NCBI GenBank assembly: GCA_008704415.1
Contig: VXIS01000300.1
Span: 1 to 60,146 of the forward strand
Length of the DNA: 60,146 bases
DNA from: Sphaerosporella brunnea
Lineage: Eukaryota; Ascomycota; Pezizomycetes; Pezizales; Pyronemataceae
Direction of reading: 5' to 3'
How positions within the stretch are numbered: the first letter of the stretch is position 1; every line of letters begins with the position of its first letter. The notes beneath the pieces were generated by a model. The model saw only the letters and a list, made by a program, of their open reading frames with translations. It searched no databases and was not told where the DNA came from. The position numbers were made by a program, and so were the translations under genes. This document shows, piece by piece, positions 48,517-58,488 of the stretch.

Positions 48517-48969
48517 TTTTTTGTTTTAATCATATTGCATTTGGCCGCTTGCGGCCATGGCATGTAGATACAGAATCATCGCCACCCCTAGGCACTGAAA
48601 ACCTACTCTGGGGCACGCTCCTCCGAAGGAAATAGAGATAAGGAAATAGATGTAATTATCGCACCAAGGAAATTCGTGATATAGAAAGACAGAAAGAACA
48701 GTGCACACAGTCCAGACTCAGTCGGCCGCCTTTGGCCATGTTCCCACGTGCGTGCTGCTCAGGAAATCCATCACTGCTCCTGTACAGCGGCCATCCGCCA
48801 GCAAATCTTTTACTGACGTGTTCGTTTTCCTCCTCTTTTTCCCTTTCTCACGCGTGGCCTCCGCCACCGCCTTCCACAGTGTTCGATGCTCGTTGCGCCA
48901 TTTATGGCAGGTCTTGAAGAGGTGGTCACGCGTCTGCGTGGGCCTCTTAGGACAGAACCAGCACTTAAG
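48517..48969 (-). mobile_element. 5'-truncated LINE (Tad-like) inserted in the ankyrin gene
   Basis: On the minus strand a 100-residue frame (48718-49020) carries the zinc-knuckle tail of fungal non-LTR reverse transcriptases: CWFCPKRPTQTRDHLFKTC, then HRTLWKAVAEATRE and a conserved VKDLL..GAVMDFLSSTHVG ending. The element is flanked by GGCGCGATTCAGA at 48504-48516 and 48970-48982, a 13-bp target-site duplication. The 3' end is A-rich (TTTTTTGTTTTAAT on the plus strand, next to the left duplication). Only the last 450 bp or so were integrated, as is usual for LINEs. Confidence 0.9.
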
Positions 48970-48982
48970 GCGCGATTCAGAG
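48970..48982. repeat. Target-site duplication, right copy
   Basis: Direct copy of 48504-48516. Confidence 0.9.
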
Positions 48983-50195
48983 AAAGGGCTGAGATCACTG
49001 TTGGAGGCGAATCCGGACAAAAAGCACTATGTGCAGGAACAAGGTCAATCAGGGCAAACTGCGCTTCACTATGCGGCAGCGAAAGGCTGCATCACGGCTG
49101 TTGCTTTATTACTAGACAAGGTACAGGGCGGCCTTCATTAACACCCAGGACAAGGATGGTTTGACCGCTCTTTATCTGGCAGCTAAGAACGGACACAATT
49201 CTACTGTCCAGCTTCTCCTCGGTCACGGGGCGGATGTGGGTACTCAAAGTGAGTACTATGGAAATGCCCTCCAAGCAGCATTTTCGGGGAACGAAGACAC
49301 TGTTCAGCTGCTCCTCGCCAGTGGAGCCAACGTCAATGCCCAGGAAGGGCACTATGGAAGCGCTCTCCAGGCCGCAGCATACTCAGGAAACGCGCATACC
49401 TGTCAGATGCTTTCCGATCGAGGAGCGGAAGTCAATGCTCGGGGTGGAACGTACGATAACGCCCGCCACGCGGCGTCTTACTCTGGGAACAGTGACATGG
49501 TCGCAGTGTTGCTTCACCTCGACGCCGATATCCAGGCTAAAGACGCCAACGGTTGGACCGCACCACATATTGCGGCTCAGAAAGGGTATGAATCCACGAT
49601 CCGGCAACTGGTTGATTTCGACGTCGATATCGAGGCCAAAGACAAACTAGACTGCACAGCACTGCATCGTTCAGCTGAAAACGGTCATCAGGACACGGTT
49701 CGACTGCTCCTTGATCTTGGGGCTGATATTGAGGCCAGAAACAACAACGGTTCAACAGCGCTGCATAAATCAGCTGAGAATGGACACATAGCCACTAGCA
49801 TTGCTCGACTGCTAATTGACCGCGGTGGTAACATCAAGGCCAAAAACAAGGACGGCGTGACAGCGTTGGAAACGAGGGCTTTATTCAACTGCTCGTCCGA
49901 CACGGTGCGCAGATCGAGGCCAGAGAAGGAGACAGCTGGACAGCATTACATATTGCAGCGCGATGTGCACGCAATTCCGCGGCCGGATTGCTCCTTGAAC
50001 TCGGCGCACAAGTCAAGGCCAAAACCAACACATGCTCAACAGCGCTGCGTATTGCTGCCCAACATGAGCACGAGGCCACGGTCCGATTGCTGCTTGGACG
50101 TGGCCGACGTCAATGCCAAAAACAAGGACGGCTCGACAGCGTGGGATACTTGGTCTGAAAATCCCCGTAGCAGGACTGGGCTCCGGCCGATTTGA

Positions 50196-51469
50196 GGCCA
50201 GGGATAGTCCGGCCTACGATTTGAGTTTTGTTAACTCTCCTGTGATATAGGCACTCCCTCAGCTTTATTTTTTTCACCGAATCATGCATTGTGGTGGGCT
50301 GGCAGGCCATTCCATTGTATTTTTCGCATCGGACCTCATTTTTTTATTTATTTTTTGCCTTTTGGGTCCGCCGGGGGCCCCGGGGGGGTGTTTTGTAAGG
50401 CGGCAACCACCTTTATCAACTCCGGTATTACGGTGTTAACGAAAATCGCACATTCTCCTACATAGTCTTTCTCATGGCCTTTTCCCAGCTCCTGTTGTTG
50501 TCGTTGTGACGACACCACAACGCGAGGTGCGGAGTACTAGTTATCTAGGTGGTACATTGACCATACTGGGGGATCGACGTTTCCCTTTCGTTTCCACCTC
50601 CCAGTGTCAGCTTCTAGTTGAGGGCAGCCCTACCACCGAATCCAGGATAAGTTCGAAACGTAGTCAGGTTGACTTCCCGTTTTTGACCGCTTGGTTGGCT
50701 AACATGACCGGTCATAAGGTTGTTGGTGGGGTGTCGAGCGAAATGGCGTCGGCAGCCGTCAAGCACGCCTTCTAACAATGGACGATCATCATCTTCGTTA
50801 CGAGTCTACTATGTTTGGCAGGTTTGGATGAGGATGTTTTGCTGGACCACCAGGTGGGGGAGGTTGGAATTTTGAGAATGCATTTGTTATTTTTTTAGGG
50901 GTTTCGAATGCAGAAATCAGGTTTCCAAACGGCAGGATGGCGCAGTCTGTATGTGGGCTCGGGGTAGAGAGAGGCGGCGGGAATGTAATTTAGCGAGAGC
51001 AGGACCTGGATGGCCAGTGGCTCGCCAAATATGGCAAGGAATGGCTTAGTAAACCCCCATAATTACCATATCCAGTAACATGAATGCGAGTCCATGAAGC
51101 AACCTCATTCACAACGCCAGCCGCAGACCATTTGTAGACGAGCAGAGGTCCCGATCGCATCCAGTCTGTCAAGGCACTGGCAAAACTGCAAGTTCTTGCT
51201 CCTCCTTGCCGGCCTCGCTTGCTTGGAGTCTTGCCATGCAGCCTAACTAGACCTTAAACCTCCACTCATCCCCGCACATGCCCTGTCCGCCGGTGTTGTC
51301 AGTAGCCAGCCCAAACAGCCCGGCTGATATAGCGAGTGATCAACAGTGATGCCGTCGGGGGGGGCCTGTGTTAGCATTCTCCGAAAACGATGTCTTTTTA
51401 CCCCCTATATCTTCCCATCACCTTCGCATCGAAGCCGCCGGGGACCAGAGTTCGAGCTGTCAAAATAGT
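50196..51469. other. Non-coding stretch after the ankyrin pseudogene
   Basis: No supported gene. The frame at 50506-50775 is open for 89 codons without a recognised domain. G/C-rich homopolymers occur at 50370-50395. Confidence 0.4.
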
Positions 51470-51540
51470 AGTCAAGATACTCTGGATAGTCAAGATACTC
51501 TGGATAGTCAAGATACTCCGGATAGTCAAGATACTGGATA
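51470..51540 (+). repeat. 18-bp tandem repeat, about four units
   Basis: The unit AGTCAAGATACTCTGGAT is repeated three times, followed by a partial fourth. In one frame it encodes SQDTLD repeats. It lies directly 5' of the hAT transposase start and may be part of the original N-terminal coding region. Confidence 0.85.
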
Positions 51541-51542
51541 AG

Positions 51543-52260
51543 ATGAGCCACAGTGCGAACTCCCAACCGGGCCGATTGATGTCTCCTTCTGTTGGGCCCC
51601 CTGCTGTTCCTGATATCACCGGGGAGACGATAGATATCCCAAGGAGAAGGCGAAACTTGAAGCGCGGACTGAATCCAGTGTCCGGGACTCCTACTAAGGT
51701 ACGAGGCTCAAAAAAGCGGCCGCTGACCTCCCACATCTATTTGTATGGGGTCAAGTTTCAGCGTGATGGACAAGAGTGGTGGTGCAGTGAGTGTAAAGGT
51801 CCAGACTCGGAGGTGCGAGAATATAAAATCAGCGGATCTCAACAGACAAAGCAAGCCTACATCCGCTCAAATATCATCGCATCGGGAGGAATGGCCATAC
51901 TGGAGCGGAGACAGCGGGTCATGTTGGTAAGAATGAGCAACTCCGACTCGATCTTCGACAATTCAAGCGCGCATTGTGCGATTGGATAGCATGTGCGCAT
52001 GATAGCTTCTCCCATGTAGAACACGAAAAATTTCGGAATTTCTGCAGTCTCCTTAACCCCCGCATCGATGATTTGCTTCCAACGCATAATACAGTTCACA
52101 AGTGGATCGTTGAGGTGTTCTTCAAGTAGAGCGTGTTTTTAGCAGCGCAAAGCTTAGGCTTTCCGACAGGAGAGCGCTTTTGGATAGTGAGATAGTGGAA
52201 GCCCTCGAATATTTGCGTCACTGGGACGCCGCGGGAATCATTGCATCATGGGAAGTCTAA
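51543..52260 (+). pseudogene. hAT transposase remnant, middle deleted
   Basis: It starts MSHSANSQPG. A BED-type zinc finger follows (EWWCSECKGPDSEVREYKIS, with the histidine half lost at a frameshift near 51880). A hAT N-terminal segment in another frame follows (FKRALCDWIACAHDSF, EKFRNFCSLLNPRIDDL, to 52130). Then the C-terminal dimerisation signature appears directly (VERVFSSAKLRLSDRRALL, LDSEIVEALEYLRHW, to the stop at 52258). The whole catalytic region is missing; the junction lies at about 52127. This is an internal-deletion derivative of a hAT transposon. Confidence 0.8.
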
Positions 52261-52689
52261 TTTTGGAGGGACAACGGTAGCTGTTCTTTCATTTTCTTTT
52301 TCCTTCTTTTTTGCGCCCCTAGATTTACTGAAAAACATGCGCTTGCTTCTTCGACTTTCCTGATAGACCTGCGCTGCGGCGTGGGGGGGTTGATTGTTGG
52401 TTGTGCTGGTTTCGCGAGAGCTCGCTGGTGTAGGGCGAGACAGCCGGCCCTCACAAAAAGACGCCAAACAGACTTTCGGGCTTTTTGATCAGCCCGACGC
52501 AGCCCGACGCAGCCGGCCGGGCGGGCTGGCTACTGACAACGCTGCTGTCCGCTGCCTTATTGAAAGCATCTCATGCAAATGCCGCCACCCTAGAGTAGAT
52601 ACCAAAAGGAAATGAAAGCAAAGGTATATGTAGTGAGAAACAACAAAAGGAAGAGACACAAAAACTGCCATGGGGCCTCAATTACTCCT

Positions 52690-52905
52690 CCTCTCCTCCC
52701 CCCTCAGGAGCAATCCCGCAGAAACTACAGCATAGCAGGAATGACCATCTCTTCCTGGAAAGGCTCCGCTATTGACCGCCATCGGAGATGCTTCCAGCCC
52801 AGCTCTTGCACTCCTTGAACAAGTGCTCTCGACTCTGCCTCTTGTCGGAGAGGCAGCCGTTTTGTGGTCGTGGATATATATGCGCCTGCGCGGTTCAGCC
52901 GCTGC
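52690..52905 (-). mobile_element. Degenerate LINE tail
   Basis: On the minus strand a knuckle-like stretch CLSDKRQSREHLFKECKSW is recognisable, comparable to the CWFCPKRPTQTRDHLFKTC of the LINE at 48517. Stops and frame changes follow. No duplication could be identified. Confidence 0.5.
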
Positions 52906-53053
52906 TGGTGACTGCAGACCAGGACGGTGAAAAGCAATTCACTCGCCTAAGGACCCCAACAATTGGAGCGGATTCGTTAAGTACTCTTGGCTGAGCTGAG
53001 TTCATTAACGCTCCGATTCTCCGGTGTTCCTCCTTCTCACACTCGCGGCAAGC

Positions 53054-54089
53054 ATGGCGGCTGCAGGCATTGCTCTTGTGTTCACTCTGCTGCCACTGGT
53101 GTCCGGAGATTCATTCCCCAAACCTACCGCGGCCGACCATCTCCGGCCCCTAGCAGGCTACAGCCTCTTGATCCACTTTCGACCAGCCCATCAAACCGTC
53201 TGCTGTTGTTTAAGCGCCAGGCTAGCTCATTCTCCAACATCTGTGGTCACTTCCCTGGCCTCACCAATACCTATCTCCCATTGCATTCTCAATTACAGCA
53301 TCAAAAATCCGCTAACAACTCAGCCATAGGTAACCCGTTTGTCCCAACTCCCCAAGTCCGCCTGACCATAGGTACAGACGCTGGTTGGCTTGATTGTCTA
53401 GCTATCACTTCCGTGATCCCATCGCCTATTGCACAACCGCTGAATCTATCCCCTATTTGGGGTGTTGCCTTCGGAGCGGTTGTGCTTTTCAAACAACATG
53501 CAGACACAGCACAGATTGGGACACCTCGTGTCGGTCCCACGCCGGGCTGTACTTCGGGCCCTTCCATTAGAATATGGTTCTCATCCCCGCCCAGGGGATG
53601 AGAAGTTGGTTGGGTAATAGTCCGAATGGCCGTATTGTCAAACCGTCAGATATACATGGCGGAGAGGCATACACGGGCTTTATATGCGGAATTGTACCGA
53701 GCGTACTGGATATTTCTATGAGGGACATGGCAACCACAACCGCGGCTATCACCACTGACGCCTCCACCACCACCGACGTCTCTACGTCCACTACGCGCGG
53801 ACCAAGAACATCAATTGATGTCACCACAGCCGGCGCCACTCCCTTCTCAACCGCTCCGCAACCACCCAACGTCGGTGCCATCTCTGGCGCAGTAGTAGGC
53901 AGGGTAGCGATAATAGTAGCGGGGATAGTAGTTATAGTGCTGTACTGGATCAAGAAGCGGAAGTCCTCCCGACCTCTCGAGCCCGAAACAGTATCAGATG
54001 CAACACATTTGCCAGTAATCCCAGAGACTGCATATGTGGCGCACCCTGACTCCTCGGAGTGGTATCGGTGGCCTGGGCAGAGGAGATAG
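53054..54089 (+). pseudogene. Decayed single-pass membrane protein with Cys-rich ectodomain
   Basis: It begins with a good signal peptide (MAAAGIALVFTLLPLVSG). A Cys-rich stretch follows in a second frame (DPIAYCTTAESIPYLGCC, SGCAFQTTC), and a third, open frame from 53574 gives a Thr/Ser-rich stalk, a transmembrane helix (VGRVAIIVAGIVVIVLYWI), a KKRK stop-transfer and a cytoplasmic tail. This is the layout of a common fungal surface-protein family with a Cys-rich head and a Ser/Thr stalk. The frames do not join cleanly. One short intron is possible at about 53330-53371 (GTAACC to CTGACCATAG), but it does not cure all of them. Sequencing error cannot be excluded. Confidence 0.55.
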
Positions 54090-54707
54090 AGGAGATATTA
54101 GGTACTTTTCTTCTTGGTGCTTGAGATGGGGTCTGCCCGGGGAGGGGGGTGTGGTTTTCAAGTTGTTGACACGGAAGTGGGTCGTCATATAATGAATGAT
54201 GAGAGTGGATTGGTTAGGTTATCGCTTTCTTGATGCTTGCGATGTTTTTTTAGCGGTTATTTGCTATAATACCCCCCTCTGAAGGCCATATTTGGCCCCG
54301 TGCCCTCGATATTAGATTATTTGGCAAAATGCCCTTCAACCCACTCGAGTGAGACTCAAAGACCACGATCAAACTACCCGGACCTTGTACTGGAAAATCA
54401 AAATGAATTTAACGCCCATAATGCTTCTGCTAACCCCCCACCCCGCTCTTTAGTACGCCTCCCATTCGTCAGTACATTAACATATGATGCTGAGTGCAGG
54501 TTCGAGCATTACGACCCACGCCTTTACAAGTGTTACAACGAACCGAAGCATGTTAGGATTAGTGGGTACTTTAGAAAAAAAAAACCCAGGCCTCCTCATT
54601 TTTACTCTCTACCAGAGCCCACGCGAGAAGACAGGCCTCGTTGTTGCCGTCCAACACCACTGCAAACAGAATGGTCTGCCGGAATTTAGACTTGGTGAAG
54701 GTACCAC

Positions 54708-55158
54708 TTAACCCGATGAAGGCTGGACCTTGAGGGAACTGTTTCTTTCAGGCCGAAGGACAAAGAAAGATCTGCTAAAACTGTGTGGTGTTGCCTTAGT
54801 TGCTGAGAAAATATCAACCCTTCGAGTCACACCTGCGGAGAAGTTCAAAGTAGGCAGGTCGCAGACAAAATTGATTCCCTCGATATTGGTGTCTTTACAC
54901 TGCAAGGCAAGCAGAACTTTGTGGGCCACAGCATAGTTGATAGGAGCTTTGAGGTGCTTCTGTACAGCCTCAATAACATCCCGGGGTGGGTTTGGTGTCG
55001 TTGGTAACAGTCAATAGCTGTGGCACAGTTCCCTTTACAAAGGAGTGGACGCTTCCTGTACTGCGGCGTGGTTCCGCAGCACCCAGGCACCGGTTGTATT
55101 TCATAACCATAGTTGTTACTTTAACCTTCTCGAGCGCCTTGTTCCAAAAGGCGCCCAC
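54708..55158 (-). pseudogene. Decayed coding relic of unknown family
   Basis: On the minus strand, an open frame beginning MGAFWNKALEKVKVTTMVMK runs to PQLLTVTNDTKPTP and then shifts by one base into IEAVQKHLKAPINYAVAHK, continuing open to the TAA at 54708. Both parts are protein-like, and together they give about 150 residues. It may be a once intact short gene or a fragment of a larger one. I recognise no domain. Confidence 0.4.
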
Positions 55159-55824
55159 TTTAAAGCCACACTCCTTCGGGGGGGGGGGGGGGCGAGGGTT
55201 GAGACGTTGTTGGGGTCACTGTCTTTGAGTCTCACCCGAGTGGGTTGAAGGGGCATGTTGAACGGTGAGGTGATGTAAGGTTAGGTTCAGGGTTCACCTC
55301 ACCGCCTCCAGTAGATAGACCTCCGTAGCGCAGCCCACAACACTCGTGCCAAGGTGGCGCTTGACACCACCCACTCACACAATAAGTACTGGACGGTTCA
55401 GACAGAGATACACATTCAGACATTGAACGCATCTTCGCCTCCCAAGAATCACGCATTTCCACCACAACCACCATCCGGTTATGCTGCCTATTCAGAAAGA
55501 AGAAAAGCCCGAGCCCTATGAGTCTTTTGAAACCTGGATACAGGCAGCAATTGAGATTGGCGAGGAAAATCCAAATCTAGCTGCTGTTCAATCTTCCCCC
55601 ACGGACGCTGGAACGCTCTGTGGAACACCCGCTTGTATGCGAGCGTTTAAATGTAACCGGTCATCAATAAGAAAGTCGTGCAAGTTAAATAATTCTATCA
55701 TATAGTGCTAGGTTAAACACGCATCACGGTTAGGTCAAACCATATGGTCAAAGTTAAACAGTTATTAAGATCCCCACTGCTGAAGAAAGCGTGGCCCATA
55801 AATAGGGAGGCAAAAAGAGAAACG

Positions 55825-55925
55825 CTACTGTACGGGAGCGGGATTCCCATGTGGTCACCCACCATAGTGCTAACCTCGCGATACCATGCTGAGCGAGTGA
55901 GAAGCCGTTATCTTCAGTCCATGGC
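55825..55925 (-). pseudogene. 5S rRNA pseudogene
   Basis: On the minus strand, GCATGGTATCGCGAGGTTAG and GGTGGGTGACCACATGGG are retained almost exactly from the 5S gene at 22737. The loop B/C region is shortened by about 9 nt (the CTAGTTA block is missing), CCGTCCGCTCAG has become CTCACTCGCTCAG, and the helix I 5' end is lost. Confidence 0.8.
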
Positions 55926-55945
55926 GGTTTTTGAAAAAGTGCTAA

Positions 55946-56091
55946 TAGGGCCGCTCAGACGGGCGTTTTTGACTTGGATATCCGAATTTTCAACCGGCTG
56001 TTTATCGATGTCTGTAAGCCATTTGACGCCGAAACTGGCCTTAAATCCAGAAACGTCGAAAAAAAGATAAACGCCTGTCTGAGCGGCCCTA
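55946..56091. mobile_element. TA-flanked MITE, 146 bp
   Basis: The ends read TAGGGCCGCTCAGACGGGCG and, inverted, TAGGGCCGCTCAGACAGGCG, with TA at both outer edges. The element has no coding capacity. It lies 20 bp from the 5S pseudogene. The end sequence differs from the MITE at 16141, so it belongs to a different family. Confidence 0.8.
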
Positions 56092-58488
56092 ATACCTCGC
56101 CTTTGCACCGTTTTAGTGATGTCCACGAGCCCCCCGGTTCGCGAACTGAGTGATAAGTTGTGATGCGGCGGCGGCGCGAAGGTGCTTTATTCAATTTCAG
56201 AAAGCTCTCGCGTTCCGTCCTCCGCTAATAGCTCCTATCTCACCTAGGCCTTCCTCGCCCCTCAAATCCCGGCAAGTGCGCTACCATGGCGCTGCGCCTG
56301 ATCCCAATCATCCTCTGTAAGCTGCAGGAACCTGAGCCGATACCTGATACACGTTCTGATTTCCGGTGTTTTAGGTACCAGCCGGTTCCTCTCCTCTCCT
56401 TTGTGACGAAATCACCAGCAGTCGAGAAAACCTCCGCAGAAGGCACACTGGTTGCGCGTGCAGCACGACAGCCGGCAGCCATCGCTGAAAGCCGGGGGAA
56501 ACGCCGAGCCTTTATCTTCCACCACGACAGGATGTTCGTCTGGAAACGTTGGTTGAAGGGCTTACAGGGCTCGGGCTACGGGGAAAAAACCAATATCATA
56601 GGGCTGGACCGGCCCACGAAGCTTCCGAGTCCTGACTGGAAGGTTCAAGGTGGCGACACAAATTTGGGTTTTTTTTTCGAGGCTGCTGCCCGGCGAGTCG
56701 CGGTTTATCCTCTTCTGTGTCGTTGGTAGGGAGACCGTGCGCCCGCAAATGCTCGAGTACATGGGAAGAGGTTGTAGAGGTATCCTTATTGACCCACTGG
56801 CCGGTGCTTGGCCGCAATGCTCCCTATTGTTCAGGTGTATGGGCTGTGTGCGGCGATTACAGCGTGTGCATGTAACTAAATCATGGCTATTCACCCCGGG
56901 AATGGTTTGATGGAGCATAAGTTCTTTGGAGCTTTTACGCTTTCGGGTTCACTCGAGGCCTTGGTTTCTTCTGTGGCTGCGAGTCATTCCAGTGCTCGGT
57001 CACGGGTGTTTGACCAGGGGACACACCATAAAAGCCAGCAAGACTGTTCAAGAAGGCCGACACCGAAGAAAACTCAATAGTGGGGGGGAGGGGGGGGGGG
57101 GCGATTTTGACGCAGTCTCTGATTGGGACATGTTTGTCGACATACGGCGAGAATACGCTCTTGGGTTCACTTAGGTTGGGCTGCCAGTGGTAGGGAGCGG
57201 CCTCCCCCCAGGCTGCTGACGAACTGGGCTCCGAACTGGTCCCTGAACTGACCGATCGGCTATGTTCTCCACCTATATAAATAAAGTTTGTTTGGGGGTT
57301 CGAACGGGGTCGAGTCGTGAGTATCACTACGACCACTGCAAGATGTGGCGTTTCCGCCAAATCCATGCACCGCCATGCCCATTGATCCAGACATTGAGTG
57401 GTCGCAAACGCAGCGAGTGCGGCAAAGAATGCGTCAGCTACCCGTCGATGGTGAAGCACATCAATCAAGCTCATGAAGGCAAGGCGACGATATTAATCCG
57501 TGTGCCGGTGCAGAAGATTGCCATCATCCCTGTGCAGATATTTGAGGTCAAAGGTACGTCTACGCTGCAAGTCGCCGCATGAGGCTTTTGACGACCAGGT
57601 TCAGCAGTTTTGACAATGGGCGCTCGAGGAACAACATAGCCCTCCCCCCGCTCCGAGTGATCAAGCTTTTCACCAGTTGGTTCATAACTATCCGTCAGTT
57701 CGAAAATAAAGCCAACATGACAGACATAAAACAATCCACCGGCAGCCACCTAGGCCTCGCCAGAACACTCAACACCCAGCTCCTACTAGTACACAGAACC
57801 GCCGCCAACGTCCCCCACACGCAGAGAGCCACTCTTCGGCGCACCACGCCTGCCTCTTTTACCAACGATAGGGATACGATACGCACTAGTGCTTGGTGGC
57901 CCTGACTACCGAGTTGAGAGCTACTCTGCATCGACAGGGGACGGTCGACGGTCCGAAAACGACGGCACATATTGTGCGTGGATTGATTAGCGGGGACATG
58001 AAATATCACTCGAAAACAGCTGCAAGGTGTGGTTCTTATCTCCCGTCGTCGTACCGTCCGTTCACAATGCCCCATAAACCAACTCACTTGTGGAGCACCC
58101 GCACCCGCGATCGGAGTGGTGCTGGCTGGGACCGCTCTAGAATAGCTCTGGGCTGGCCTGCGAGTGATACACAGCAGCGCGGACAGGACAAACCTTTCCA
58201 GCAGCAGCAGCTGAAGTCCGCTTTCTGAGTTGACCCAGCTTTTCTACCCCTATGGAGCGAAACCGAAGTGAATGGTGGCCCTGTTCAGTGAGTGTATGGC
58301 AACTAAGCAATTGAAATTGCTATATTTGTACTCAGGAGGAGCAGCCGCCGCCCGTCAATGGCTGCAGCAGCCCAAACGGCCCACACGTCTTTTTGGCAGC
58401 CCAAGCAGTGGCTGGCTACTAAGAACACTGTAAAATGCACCAACCCAAGTGCAGCTCTTCTCACCAAACCTGATGCCACATGACAGCA
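56092..58488. other. Gene-poor stretch
   Basis: No gene I can support. The frame at 56286-56729 (147 codons) overlaps opposing frames and has no domain. A short frame at 57262-57582 has a C-x3-C...H-x4-H pattern (CGKECVSYPSMVKHINQAH) too compressed for a standard C2H2 finger. A segment bounded by TATCACTCG and CGAGTGATA lies at 58004-58169. Confidence 0.4.

Larger units (their letters stand above)
45247..50195 (+). pseudogene. Decayed ankyrin-repeat (NLR-like) gene, multiply interrupted
   Basis: The order is: a 5' part from ATG 45247; a hydrophobic segment split by a frameshift near 45655 (ATLTVLSTALTASLPD, then WLRGLNWAVTIAQLVATAVM); a soluble domain to about 46280; another frame change; the block PLENICGQIILSAFISTF and IEEAFLSLVPPLEEAKKLP; and a further frame change near 46810. 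The gene resumes at about 47850 with SLKGRCALLERWKKAPEGTP and enters ankyrin repeats at about 48060 (TPLILAAMRGHATIVAQL), with stops near 48130 and 48270. About ten more repeats lie at 49070-50110, with shifts near 49130, 49878 and 50100. Two mobile elements sit inside it (47064-47844, 48517-48969). No NACHT/NB-ARC P-loop is visible. Fungal proteins of this architecture are thought to act in non-self recognition; that role is family knowledge, not shown here. Confidence 0.8.

Noticed and set aside
56286..56729. 147-codon frame
   Set aside because: Overlaps a long opposite-strand frame, has no recognisable domain and an unusual composition.
57262..57582. Possible C2H2 zinc finger
   Set aside because: Spacing C-x3-C-x8-H-x4-H is too short for the classical finger, and nothing else in the frame supports it.
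22300..58488. Repeat-induced point mutation (RIP) of transposon remnants
   Set aside because: The remnants show frameshifts, deletions and insertions but, by eye, no excess of C-to-T changes producing TpA. A RIP index calculation would be needed to be sure.
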